Positions 52,418-61,142 of a stretch of DNA of 64,000 nucleotides are shown here, piece by piece. The notes under the pieces were generated by a model, which was not told where the DNA came from, did not search any database, and worked only from the letters and a program-made list of their open reading frames with translations. The stretch's first letter is position 1. Each line of letters starts with the position of its first letter. The translations under genes and the position numbers were made by a program. Source of the stretch: Pseudofrankia coriaricola (lineage in GTDB: Bacteria > Actinomycetota > Actinomycetes > Frankiales > Frankiaceae); NCBI RefSeq assembly GCF_001854805.1, contig NZ_MBLO01000036.1:254534-318533 (forward strand), read 5' to 3'.

Positions 52418-53533
52418 TCAGGAGACGGCCGTCGGCGCGGCGTCGTAGGTCACGCCGATGTCACCGCCGACGTCGTGGCGTCGCAGCTCGGGGAGCACCT
52501 CGGAGGCGAACAGCTCGAAGCTGTCCTGAGCCTCCTCGGCCGGCATGCCGCCGAAGCACATGGGCACGACAATGCCGCCCGCGTCGGTCATGGTCGCGTA
52601 CTCGAGCAGCTTCTCCGTGACCTCCGCCGGTTTGCCCCAGACCTGGAGGTCGGCGAGGAAGCCGTTGAACTTCTCGAGCCCGTGCCTCTGGATGTTGGCG
52701 GCCAGGCCGGCGTAGTACTCGTAGCCCTCGATCTGGGCGAAGCCGACGTTGTCGAACTCGTAGTGCTCGACCGTCGACCGGGCCCAGCGCTGGAGGTACA
52801 CGTCGCGGATCCTGTCGACCTGCGCCTGCTTGTCGCTCACGCCAGCCACGATCACGAGGACCGGCTTCGGCGCCTCGGTGCCGTTCAGCTCGAAGTAGCG
52901 CTCGCGGTACTTCTTGAGCTCCTCGATGGCCGTGGGCCAGGGCTTCTGGGCGATGACCATCAGCCCGACACCCATGCCGGCCATGATCTCCATCGACTCC
53001 GGCGACACCGCGGAGGCGAACGTGCGGCCCTTGAAGCTCGCCAGGGGCCGGGGCCGGATCTCGACCCGCGGCTGCTGGTAGAGCTCGCCGTCGCACTCCA
53101 TCACGCCGGTCTCCAAGGCGGTGAGGAGCGCGGCGCTGTACTCCTTGAAGCGGCGGCGGGACTCGCCCATCGGCACCCGGAAGCCGACGAACTCCTTCTG
53201 CCCGAGGCCGCGCCCGAGGCCGAGGATGGCCCGTCCGCCGGAAAGGTGGTCGAGCACCGAGAACTTCTCCGCCACCCGCACCGGGTCGTTCCACGGCAGG
53301 ACGGTGACCATCGTGCCGAGCTTCACCCGGCTGGTCTGACCGGCCAACCACGCCAGCACCATCGACTGCTGCGAGGTGAGCTGGTAGTCGGAGAAATGGT
53401 GCTCGGACAGCCAGACCGAGTCGAAACCGACCTCTTCGGCGCGGGACGCGAGGCCCAGCTCCGTCCGGTACACGTCCGCGTCAGCCACGTCGCGATCAAG
53501 AGCCGCGAACTGGAGGCCAAGTCCTATGTGCAT
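52418..53533 (-). CDS. LLM-class flavin-dependent monooxygenase/oxidoreductase
   Basis: 371 residues. VWLSEHHFSDYQLTSQQ, VTVLPWNDPVRVAEKFSVLD and ILGLGRGLGQKEFVGF are typical of FMN-dependent bacterial luciferase-like monooxygenases, closer to these than to the F420 group. With a flavin reductase in its operon, a two-component monooxygenase is plausible (inference). A TATAAA hexamer lies just upstream of the ATG, so the mRNA is probably leaderless. Confidence 0.85.
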   Translation of the reverse strand: MHIGLGLQFAALDRDVADADVYRTELGLASRAEEVGFDSVWLSEHHFSDYQLTSQQSMVLAWLAGQTSRVKLGTMVTVLPWNDPVRVAEKFSVLDHLSGGRAILGLGRGLGQKEFVGFRVPMGESRRRFKEYSAALLTALETGVMECDGELYQQPRVEIRPRPLASFKGRTFASAVSPESMEIMAGMGVGLMVIAQKPWPTAIEELKKYRERYFELNGTEAPKPVLVIVAGVSDKQAQVDRIRDVYLQRWARSTVEHYEFDNVGFAQIEGYEYYAGLAANIQRHGLEKFNGFLADLQVWGKPAEVTEKLLEYATMTDAGGIVVPMCFGGMPAEEAQDSFELFASEVLPELRRHDVGGDIGVTYDAAPTAVS

Positions 53534-53544
53534 GAGCGCTCACT
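53531..53544 (-). promoter_or_regulatory. Family 2 operator overlapping the LLM start
   Basis: CATGAGCGCTCACT includes the start codon (CAT on this strand). Reading leftward, TATAAAG is followed at once by TGAGCGCTC and ATG: the operator lies between -10 and start. Confidence 0.55.
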
Positions 53545-53584
53545 TTATACGGTCGGCCGATCAGGCGCTAGCCCTCGCAGCGAG

Positions 53585-54709
53585 TTACCGGACGGCGACA
53601 GCCGTCCGCAGGTGGGACACCTCCTGCGCCGAGAACCCCCAGTCGGCCAAGGCCTCGTCGGTGTGCTGCCCAGGGGCGGGGGGCGGGCCGGCGACCGCCG
53701 GCGGGGTTCGGCTGAAACGTGGCGCCGGAGCCGGCTGCACCACTCCGCCGACCTCGGTGAAGGTCCCGCGGTGGCGGTTGTGCGGATGGGCCGGCGCCTC
53801 GTCCGGATCGAGGACCGGGGCGAAGCAGACGTCGGTGCCTTCGAGTGCGGCGCACCACTCGTCCCGGGTCCTGGCCCGGATCGCCGCCGCCAGCCGGGCC
53901 TTCGTGTCCGGCCACGACGAGCGGTCGTCGTCCGGGCCGGGATCGACCCCGGTCAGCTCGGCGAGCTGCCGGCGGGCCCGGGGGTCGATCGCCCCGACCG
54001 AGACGTACTTGCCGTCGGCCGTCTCATAGGCGTCGTAGAACCAGGCGCCGCCGTCGAGCAGGTTGGTCCCCCGCCCGCCCCAGTCGCCGGCCGCCCGCAG
54101 CCCATGGATCATCCCGGCCAGAAGGGCCGCGCCGTCGACCATCGCGGCGTCGACCACCTGGCCCCGGCCGGAGCCGCCGGCCTCGAGCAGCGCGCACACG
54201 ATGCCGAAGGCGAGCAGCAGGCCACCCCCGCCGAAGTCGCCCACGACGTTGAGCGGCGGCACCGGCGGCGCACCCGCGGGGCCGATCATGCCCAGGGTGC
54301 CGGAGAGCGCGACATAGTTGATGTCGCGGCCGGGCGCCTGCGCGTAGGGGCCGTCCTGTCCCCATCCCGTCATGCGCCCGTAGACGAGCCGCGGCTGGCG
54401 GGCCAGGCAGTCGTCCGGCCCGAGCCCGAGCCGCTCGGTCACCCCGGGACGGAACCCCTCGATGAGCACGTCGGCCCGCTCGACCAGCCGGAGCACGGCT
54501 TCCCGCCCGTCGGGGTGTTTCAGGTCGATACCCACCGAGCGGCGACCGCGGGCGTTCACGTCCCACAGCGGCGCATCGAGGCCGACGGCGTCGGCCCGGT
54601 CGACGCGGAGCACCTCCGCGCCCATGTCGGACAGCATCATGGCGGCGAACGGCCCGGGCCCGATGCCGGCCAGCTCGACGACCCGGTAACCCCTGAGCGC
54701 GCCAGTCAT
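53585..54709 (-). CDS. AMACR-like CoA-transferase III family protein with altered catalytic residues
   Basis: 374 residues with the alpha-methylacyl-CoA racemase hallmark [20 protein letters not shown]. Compared with the characterised mycobacterial racemase MCR, Asp156 is kept (Asp158 in VVGDFGGGG), but the position of His126 is Arg128 (GRDINY rather than GHDINY) and that of Glu241 is Asp242. His and Asp form the proton-transfer pair, so ordinary racemisation is doubtful. It could be a CoA-transferase-like or binding protein, or a racemase with another base. Preceded by a family 2 operator 19 bases before its ATG. Confidence 0.83.
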   Translation of the reverse strand: MTGALRGYRVVELAGIGPGPFAAMMLSDMGAEVLRVDRADAVGLDAPLWDVNARGRRSVGIDLKHPDGREAVLRLVERADVLIEGFRPGVTERLGLGPDDCLARQPRLVYGRMTGWGQDGPYAQAPGRDINYVALSGTLGMIGPAGAPPVPPLNVVGDFGGGGLLLAFGIVCALLEAGGSGRGQVVDAAMVDGAALLAGMIHGLRAAGDWGGRGTNLLDGGAWFYDAYETADGKYVSVGAIDPRARRQLAELTGVDPGPDDDRSSWPDTKARLAAAIRARTRDEWCAALEGTDVCFAPVLDPDEAPAHPHNRHRGTFTEVGGVVQPAPAPRFSRTPPAVAGPPPAPGQHTDEALADWGFSAQEVSHLRTAVAVR

Positions 54710-54727
54710 ACCTCAGTATCCCTGATA

Positions 54728-54741
54728 AGCGTGCGTTCACT
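54728..54741. promoter_or_regulatory. Family 2 operator before the AMACR-like gene
   Basis: AGCGTGCGTTCACT, one mismatch in the left arm. Confidence 0.5.
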
Positions 54742-54762
54742 CCACCAGGGCGGAAGCGTTCG

Positions 54763-55944
54763 TCACGGGGCCGCGACGTCGAACACGACGGCGGTGGCCA
54801 TGCCGCCGCCCGCGCACATGGCGGCCACGCCGGTGCCGCCCCCTCGACGGCGCAGCTCGTGCACCATCGTGATGATCATTCGCGAGCCGCTCATGGCGAC
54901 CGGGTGGCCGAGGCTGCAGCCGCTGCCGGCGACGTTCACCAGGGTCTCGTCGAGCCCGAGGATGCGGGTGGTGGCGACGGCGACCGAGGCGAACGCCTCG
55001 TTGATCTCCCAGAGCGCGACGTCGCCGATCGTGAGCCCGGCCCGCTCCAGCGCCTTCGGGATCGCGAGCGTCGGCGCGAGGCCCGTGTCGGCCGGCGGTA
55101 CGCCCACCGATGCCCAGGCGCGGATGACAGCCAGCGGCTCGAGCCCGTGCCGCTCGGCGAACCCGCTGTCGGTGAGCACCATCGCCGCGGCACCGTCGTT
55201 GACACCGGACGCGTTGCCGGCCGTGATACTGAAGCCGTCGATCTCCGGATGGATCGGCTTCAGGGCGGCGAGCCGCTCCAGCGAGGTGTTCCGCCGCGGG
55301 TGCTCATCCACGGCGAACCTCACGGTGGTGCCGTCGCGCCGCGGCACGTCGATCGGGAAGATCTCCTCAGTGAAGCTGCCGGCGTCGATAGCGGCGATCG
55401 CGCGCTGATGCGACCGCAGCGCCCACGCGTCCATCTCCTCCCGGGTGAGGTTCGCCTGGACCGCGGCGTTCCAGCCCACCGTGATCGACATGTCCCGGCA
55501 CGGCGCGTCCGGCGTCTCGGGGTGGCTGTACGCGAGCCAGTCCTCGTCCCAGTCGTCGGTGCCCGGGATCCGCCAACGCGCGCGCGGCTTCGTCGAGGCC
55601 GACTGCACGCCACCGGCGATGACCACTCGGTCCATCCCCGACCGGATCGACGCCGCCGCGCTCTGCACGGCGGCGAGCCCGGACGCGCAGTGCCGGTTGT
55701 GGGCGACGCCCGGCACGTTGGGGATGCCGGCGTTGACCGCCGCGTACCGGGCGAGGTCTCCCCCGCCGTACAGCGACTCGCCGAGCACGACGTCGTCGAC
55801 GAGCGCCGGGTCGATCCCCGACCGCCCGAGCGCCTCGGCCACCGCCCGGGTGCCGAGCTCGAACGCGCTCATCTCGGTGAGCGTGCCCTTGAACGCCGTC
55901 CCGATCGCCGTCCGAGCCGTCGAGACAATGACCGCCTCATCCAC
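54763..55944 (-). CDS. Thiolase (paralogue of the thiolase at 11669)
   Basis: 393 residues from a GTG at 55944 (GGAGGAG upstream). Cys86 in NRHCASG, EINEAFASV, GCSLGHPVAMSG and MCAGGG complete the active site, in register with the 11669 thiolase. Cleaves a 3-ketoacyl-CoA. The two paralogues lie under different operator families (family 1 for 11669, family 2 here), so they may serve two branches of the pathway. Confidence 0.93.
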   Translation of the reverse strand: MDEAVIVSTARTAIGTAFKGTLTEMSAFELGTRAVAEALGRSGIDPALVDDVVLGESLYGGGDLARYAAVNAGIPNVPGVAHNRHCASGLAAVQSAAASIRSGMDRVVIAGGVQSASTKPRARWRIPGTDDWDEDWLAYSHPETPDAPCRDMSITVGWNAAVQANLTREEMDAWALRSHQRAIAAIDAGSFTEEIFPIDVPRRDGTTVRFAVDEHPRRNTSLERLAALKPIHPEIDGFSITAGNASGVNDGAAAMVLTDSGFAERHGLEPLAVIRAWASVGVPPADTGLAPTLAIPKALERAGLTIGDVALWEINEAFASVAVATTRILGLDETLVNVAGSGCSLGHPVAMSGSRMIITMVHELRRRGGGTGVAAMCAGGGMATAVVFDVAAP

Positions 55945-56022
55945 TGGGCGCTCCTCCTGGTCCTGGACAGGCCATCTGGACCCGCCGGCCGGTCCGGCGG
56001 CCCGAAAGATCATAGATGACAA

Positions 56023-56195
56023 AGTATATGCTCACTTACCATAAGCAGCCAGACGAGGCCGCGCAACCAGACAGACGCGGCCCAGACGCGACCCATCGGA
56101 GCGATCCGTCCGCAGCGGCGGGGCGTAATCCACCCGCCGAACGGGCAGCTTGACCGGACGCCGCGGCAGCCTTAATAAACGAGCACTCGTTTACT
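56023..56195. promoter_or_regulatory. Two family 2 operators upstream of the thiolase
   Basis: AGTATATGCTCACT (56023-56036) and AGCACTCGTTTACT (56182-56195) lie 79 and 238 bases before the thiolase start. The second sits within a larger palindrome AAACGAGCACTCGTTT. Spacing suggests independent sites or looping. Confidence 0.55.
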
Positions 56196-56240
56196 TGCCC
56201 ACTGGCCGGAAGTGGTGGGCGCCGTGAACCACGCGCTGAT

Positions 56241-56356
56241 CGAACCGTGTTGGATGAGCCCGCCTATAGACAGGCTGAGCCGACACACTTCGCGACGCGG
56301 CCATTGAGGTGTGTTGGATGGGCAAGCCTATAGACAGGCCCATCCAACACGGTTCG
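56241..56356. repeat. Complex inverted and direct repeat
   Basis: CGAACCGTGTTGGATG (56241-56256) is the exact reverse complement of 56341-56356. Within it, GTGTTGGATG recurs directly near 56311, and GCCTATAGACAGGC, itself a short hairpin, occurs twice. The region can fold as one long or two shorter hairpins. It lies between the LivF stop and the thiolase promoter in a 551-base non-coding stretch (55945-56495). Confidence 0.85.
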
Positions 56357-56495
56357 AGATTCCGTTTAGGCAGACGAGAAGGGCAGGTGCGGTGGGGGGA
56401 GGCCGTCCCTCCACTCCGCCGGCCTCAGCGCCTCAGCGGCCCGCTCAGCCGCACACGCACAGACGCGTTCTGTGATCGGGGCGGCGCGGCGGCGG

Positions 56496-57215
56496 TCAGG
56501 CGGCCTCGTCGACGCCGCCGAGGTACAGGCGCTCGATCTCGGACTCACGGGCGACCAGCTCGGACGCCGGGATCTCCGCGCGCACCAGGCCCTCGTTCAT
56601 GATCAATGCCCGGTCGACGAAGCTCGCGGCGAAGTGGATGTGCTGTTCGACGAGCACGACGCCCGCGGACAGCGCCGTCGCCACCAGGCGCAGCCGTTCG
56701 AGGATGCGCTCGCTGACGGCCGGCGCAAGGCCGAACGACAGCTCGTCGATGAGCAGGACGGACGGGCGGCGCCCGACGGTACGCGCGAGCGCCAGCATCT
56801 GCTGCTCGCCGCCGGAGAGCACCCCGGCCCGCAGCGGCAGCTTCGGGCGCAGCTCGGGGAAGAGCTCGACCGACTCGTCCACATCGACGCCGGCCATCTG
56901 CAGGTTCTGGCGGACCGTCAGCGTGCCGAACACGCTGCGACCCTCGACCATGATCCCGATCTTGCCGCGGCTGCGCCGGTAGGACGGGCCGGTCAGCGGG
57001 ACGCCCCCCACGAGCACCTCGCCGGTGTACTTCCCGAGGAAGCCGGCGATCGCCATCAGTGTGGTCGTCTTCCCGGCGCCGTTGCGGCCGAGCAGGCCGA
57101 CGATCTCACCCTTGCCGACCGTGAACGTGACGTCGTGGATCACCGCGAGCGCCCCGTAGCCCGCGGTCAGCCCACGCACCTCTAACGCCGCCGTCCCCGT
57201 CTCCTGCGCCATCAA
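56496..57215 (-). CDS. ABC transporter ATP-binding protein, LivF type
   Basis: 239 residues (ATG at 57215 or 57212). GRNGAGKTT (Walker A, 43-51), LSGGEQQ (signature) and VLLIDE (Walker B) are intact; the sequence is of the branched-chain amino acid (LivF) subfamily. It energises solute uptake at the membrane. No LivG, LivH, LivM or binding protein is present in the window, so it is an orphan subunit or serves a system elsewhere. It lies downstream of the oxidoreductase gene on the same strand. Confidence 0.9.
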   Translation of the reverse strand: MMAQETGTAALEVRGLTAGYGALAVIHDVTFTVGKGEIVGLLGRNGAGKTTTLMAIAGFLGKYTGEVLVGGVPLTGPSYRRSRGKIGIMVEGRSVFGTLTVRQNLQMAGVDVDESVELFPELRPKLPLRAGVLSGGEQQMLALARTVGRRPSVLLIDELSFGLAPAVSERILERLRLVATALSAGVVLVEQHIHFAASFVDRALIMNEGLVRAEIPASELVARESEIERLYLGGVDEAA

Positions 57216-57273
57216 CGCCTCCGCCTTCTCGGTCGTCTTCTGGGTGGTCCGTGCCCGGCCCGCGGGGCGCCGG

Positions 57274-57324
57274 TCAGCCCGCGCGCGCCGCGTCGCCGCG
57301 CGCGAACCGGAGCAGCTTGTTCAT
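57274..57324 (-). other. 16-codon ORF coupled to the oxidoreductase stop
   Basis: ATG at 57324 overlaps the TGA of the oxidoreductase (ATGA). It reads MNKLLRFARGDAARAG then stop, 58 bases before the LivF start. May be a remnant of a gene lost between them, a leader peptide, or chance. Confidence 0.25.
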
Positions 57325-60300
57325 GCGTCCCCGCCAGCGGTGGCCGACGCGCCAGGGGCGACCTGGGCGCGCCAGCGCTCGACAGCCGCCGCCTTGATCG
57401 ACTCATAGCCCTTGATCATCTGTGCGGACTCCGCGAGGCTGACCAGATCCGCGTAGGGCCGCCCCGCGGCCAGGCTCCCGGTGACCAGCGCCTCGTACTC
57501 CCTGATGACGGCCCGCTCGAGGCGGCGGTCCCGGTCGAGGCCGAAGACGTCGAACGGGGTGCCGCGCAGCCGGCGCATCGTGCGCAGCCCGTGGAACATG
57601 ACCGCCCACGGCCGCGCGGCGGGCAGCTTGTGCTTGAGCCCCATGCGCCGCAGCGACGGCGGGTGCAGGTGGTAGGTCACCTTGTACGGGCCCTCGATGC
57701 CGAGGTCGGCGGCGGTCTGGGCGTGGTCGGCGAGCAGGTGGAGGCGGGCGACCTCGTACTCGTCCTTGTAGGTGAGCAGCTTGAACCAGCTCTCGGCCAC
57801 CGCGCGGGTGAGCGCCCATCCGTGGCCGGCGCCGTCCTGCCCGGCGGCGGTCGCCACCAGGCCGAGGAAGCGGGCCGCCCGTCCCGCGTCCTGGTAGTCG
57901 ATGGCCTGGGCGGCGCGGCGGACGAGCAGGGCACGCAGGTCGTCGGGCAGACCGGCCGGCAGGTCGCTCTCCGCGACGAGCCGGCCGGCGGTCGCGAACG
58001 CGCCGGGCGACGGGTCGAAGATGCTCGGCTTCGCGACCGCGGTCGCGGCGGCGCCGGTATCGGCGCCGGCGGTGGCCGCGAGCGCGGCCTCGACGGCGGC
58101 CGGGTCATGCGCGGCCCACCGGCCCCAGGCGAAGGCCGCCCGGTTGTCGGCCACCGCCTTGCCGTTGCGGCCCATGGCCTTCTCGAGGTCGGCCAGTGGC
58201 AGCGGCAGCCCGCCGAGCTGGTAGGCGGCGCCGAGCAGCACGATGTTGCCCAGCAGCTGGTTGGCGAACACCTGCTCGGCGATCCGCTTGCTGTCCAGGA
58301 ACAGGGCTCGGTCGTCGCCGACACGCTCGGAGACCGCCGCGCGCATGACCGCCTCGTCCGGCGCGGCGACGTCGCGCTGCAGCATCGCCGCGGTGGGCGT
58401 GACGGTCACGTCGACGACGGCGACCGTCCGGCCGGGGCGGACCGTCGCGAGGTGCTTGGCCGCGGCGGCCTGCAGGATGTCACCGGACAGGTACAGGTCG
58501 GCCCCGCCCTCGCCCACGGTGGACGCGCCCGCCGCCTCGGCACCCCCGGCCCGCTTCGGCGAGAGCCTCAGGTGGGAGACGACGGCGCCGGCCTTCTGCG
58601 ACAGGCCGGTCTGGTCGAGGCCGGCGACCGCGAGCCCCGCGGCCTGCGCCGCCGCCGCGATCACCCGGTTGGCGGTCACGACGCCGGTGCCGCCGACGCC
58701 GGTGAAGTAGACGCCGAAACTCTCCGTGATGGGCTGGACGTCCGGCGCTGGGAGGTCGCCGGCTGGCAGGTGGGGACGGACGTGCGAAGCCGCGTTCTTG
58801 CCGGCCGGCTGTCCCGCCCGCCGACCGGCGCCGAGCCGCGCGAGCGGGCCTGGCTTACGGGGCGTGATCGTGACGAACGACGGGCAGTCGCCCTCGAGGC
58901 AGGTGTAGTCGCGGTTGCACGACAGGTCGTCGATGCGGCGCTTCTCGCCGAACTCGGTGTGGTGCGGCAGCACGGACAGGCAGTTGCTCTTGACCGAGCA
59001 GTCGCCACAGCCCTCGCACACCGCCTCGTTGATGACGACGCGCCGCGGCGGCTCGGGCAGCAGGCCGCGCTTGCGCAGCCGGCGCGACTCGGCCGCGCAG
59101 CGCTGGTCGTAGATGATCGTCGTAACCCCGGGGACGGAGCGCAGCTCCTCCTGGACCTCCTCCAGGTGGTCGCGCCCGAGCACCCGGACGCCGGGGGCGA
59201 ACCGGGCGCGGCGGCCGTAGTGCTTCGGGTCCTCGGCGCAGACGACGACCCGGGTGACGCCCTCGGCCTCAAGTGCCCGGGTCATCGCCGGGACGTCCAT
59301 GAGCCCGACGACGTCCTGGCCGCCGGTCATCGCGACCGCGGTGTTGTAGAGGATCTTGAAAGTGACGTTGACGCCGGCCGCGACGCTCGCGCGGATCGCG
59401 AGGATGCCCGAGTGCGACAGCGTCCCGTCGCCGAGGTTCTGGATGAGGTGCGGCTCGTCGACGAACGGCGACAGCCCCAGCCACGGCACGCCCTCGGCAC
59501 CCATCGGTGTCGGCGGGAGGCTCTTCATGCCCAGGTGGCGGGCCTCGAAGTACATGATCCCGTGGCAGCCAACCCCGCCGCCGACCAGCGCGCCCTCCGG
59601 GAAGACCGTCGAGCGGTTGTGCGGGCAGCCACTGCAGAAACCCGGCGGGCGCGCGGGCAGGTCGACGAGCGGCAGGGTGATGACCGGCGCCGGCGCCGAG
59701 GCCGTGACGACCGGGAGCAGCCGCCGGGCCGGGGAACCGTTCGAGGCGCCGTTCGCCGTCGCCGCCGCCCTGGCGGCCACCAGGTCAGGCAGGACCCTCC
59801 GCAGGACCGCGGCGACCTTCGACGCGTCCAGCTCGCCAGGGGTGGTCACGAGCGGGCGGCCGTCGCGGTCGCGCTTTCCCGCGACGCGGGTCGTGAGCCC
59901 GGCCTCGTGCAGGATCGCGCGCAGCTGCGTCTCGACGAACGGCCGCTTCTCCTCGATGACGACGATCTCGTCGACGGAGCGGGCGAACTCGAGGACGGTC
60001 TCGCGCCCCAGCGGGTAGGTGACGGCGAGCCGGAGCACCCGGACTCCGACGTCGGCGAGCCGGTCCATCCCGACGCCGAGGTCCGCGAACGCCTGGACGA
60101 CGTCGAAGTAGGTCTTGCCCGCGCAGACGACGCCGAGGCGCGCGCCAGCCGGGGCGCCGACGACGCGGTCGAGCCGGTTGTGCCGGGCGTAGGCCTCGGC
60201 GGCCCGCAGCCGCAGGTCGATGACCTGCTCCTCCTGGCCCGGGGCGGCGTGCGGGCCGACCGCGGTCGACGGGATGTGCCGCCACGGCCGGCCGTCGACC

Positions 60301-61142
60301 GCGTGGTCGGTCGGGTCGCTCGGGGTGTGCCGGTCCACGCCCGCGTCGACGGTGCCGATGCCGTCGGCGACGGAGGTGACGATCTTCAGGCCGGCCCAGG
60401 CACCGCTGTAGCGCGACATCCGGAAGGCGTGGACGCCGAGGTCGAGGATGTCCTGCTGGTCGCCGGGGACGAGCACCGGGACGCAGGCGTCCTCGAAGGT
60501 GTACTGGCTGTCGCAGGCGAGGGTCGACGACTTGGCCGACGGGTCGTCGCCGCAGAACATCACGACGCCGCCGTTCGGTCCGGTGCCCATCGCGCCGGCG
60601 TGCTTGAGGACGTCGCCGCAGCGGTCCAGGCCCGGGGTCTTGCCGTACCAGGCCCCCACCACGCCGTCAAGCGCGCCGCCTTCCGGGAGCGCGGCCCCTC
60701 GCGGGGCGGAGCCGTCATCCGCGGAAGCACGCGCGGCGGCGCCGGCGGGGGCGCTGGGCGCCGCCGTTTCGCCCGGGCCCGCTTCGGCGCTGCCCGGGGC
60801 CAGCAGCGACCGGCCGGCGCCCATCTGGCTGCCCCAGACGGTGGCGGCCGCGAGCTCCTCGTTCAGGCCGGGGCGGTGCAGCACCCGATGCTCGGTGAGC
60901 AGGGCGGCGGCACGCTCGATGGTGAGGTCGAAGGTGCCCAGCGGCGAGCCGGGGTAACCGGAGACCATGGTCGCCGTCGTGAGGCCGTCGCGCGCGTCCA
61001 GCTCGGCGCGCACGACCAGCAGCCGTGCGAGCGCCTCGACGCCGGAGAGCAGCGCCGGCTCGGCGGCGACCGGCGCCGGTGCCGCCTGGTCTGGCCCGGC
61101 CGCGCCGGCGCCGCCGGCGTGCTCGGTGACGGCCCCGCTCAC
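57321..61142 (-). CDS. Indolepyruvate:ferredoxin oxidoreductase, fused subunits
   Basis: 1273 residues. A pyrimidine domain (SGYPGSPLGTFD), a TPP domain (FCSGCPHN, LGDGTLSHSG), a ferredoxin-like segment (CEGCGDCSVKSNC) and a C-terminal gamma-type domain (GVGGTGVVTANRVI) are all in one chain, as in actinobacterial fused enzymes. It decarboxylates aryl- or branched 2-oxoacids to acyl-CoA, reducing ferredoxin. Ala/Pro/Gly-rich insertions occur near residues 115-150. The GTG start overlaps the amidohydrolase stop (GTGA). Reduced ferredoxin might feed P450s (speculative). Confidence 0.92.
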   Translation of the reverse strand: MSGAVTEHAGGAGAAGPDQAAPAPVAAEPALLSGVEALARLLVVRAELDARDGLTTATMVSGYPGSPLGTFDLTIERAAALLTEHRVLHRPGLNEELAAATVWGSQMGAGRSLLAPGSAEAGPGETAAPSAPAGAAARASADDGSAPRGAALPEGGALDGVVGAWYGKTPGLDRCGDVLKHAGAMGTGPNGGVVMFCGDDPSAKSSTLACDSQYTFEDACVPVLVPGDQQDILDLGVHAFRMSRYSGAWAGLKIVTSVADGIGTVDAGVDRHTPSDPTDHAVDGRPWRHIPSTAVGPHAAPGQEEQVIDLRLRAAEAYARHNRLDRVVGAPAGARLGVVCAGKTYFDVVQAFADLGVGMDRLADVGVRVLRLAVTYPLGRETVLEFARSVDEIVVIEEKRPFVETQLRAILHEAGLTTRVAGKRDRDGRPLVTTPGELDASKVAAVLRRVLPDLVAARAAATANGASNGSPARRLLPVVTASAPAPVITLPLVDLPARPPGFCSGCPHNRSTVFPEGALVGGGVGCHGIMYFEARHLGMKSLPPTPMGAEGVPWLGLSPFVDEPHLIQNLGDGTLSHSGILAIRASVAAGVNVTFKILYNTAVAMTGGQDVVGLMDVPAMTRALEAEGVTRVVVCAEDPKHYGRRARFAPGVRVLGRDHLEEVQEELRSVPGVTTIIYDQRCAAESRRLRKRGLLPEPPRRVVINEAVCEGCGDCSVKSNCLSVLPHHTEFGEKRRIDDLSCNRDYTCLEGDCPSFVTITPRKPGPLARLGAGRRAGQPAGKNAASHVRPHLPAGDLPAPDVQPITESFGVYFTGVGGTGVVTANRVIAAAAQAAGLAVAGLDQTGLSQKAGAVVSHLRLSPKRAGGAEAAGASTVGEGGADLYLSGDILQAAAAKHLATVRPGRTVAVVDVTVTPTAAMLQRDVAAPDEAVMRAAVSERVGDDRALFLDSKRIAEQVFANQLLGNIVLLGAAYQLGGLPLPLADLEKAMGRNGKAVADNRAAFAWGRWAAHDPAAVEAALAATAGADTGAAATAVAKPSIFDPSPGAFATAGRLVAESDLPAGLPDDLRALLVRRAAQAIDYQDAGRAARFLGLVATAAGQDGAGHGWALTRAVAESWFKLLTYKDEYEVARLHLLADHAQTAADLGIEGPYKVTYHLHPPSLRRMGLKHKLPAARPWAVMFHGLRTMRRLRGTPFDVFGLDRDRRLERAVIREYEALVTGSLAAGRPYADLVSLAESAQMIKGYESIKAAAVERWRAQVAPGASATAGGDA

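Noticed and set aside
51551-55408. Plus-strand frame of more than 1200 codons
   Set aside because: Covers five leftward genes with recognisable active sites; its translation shows no family pattern.
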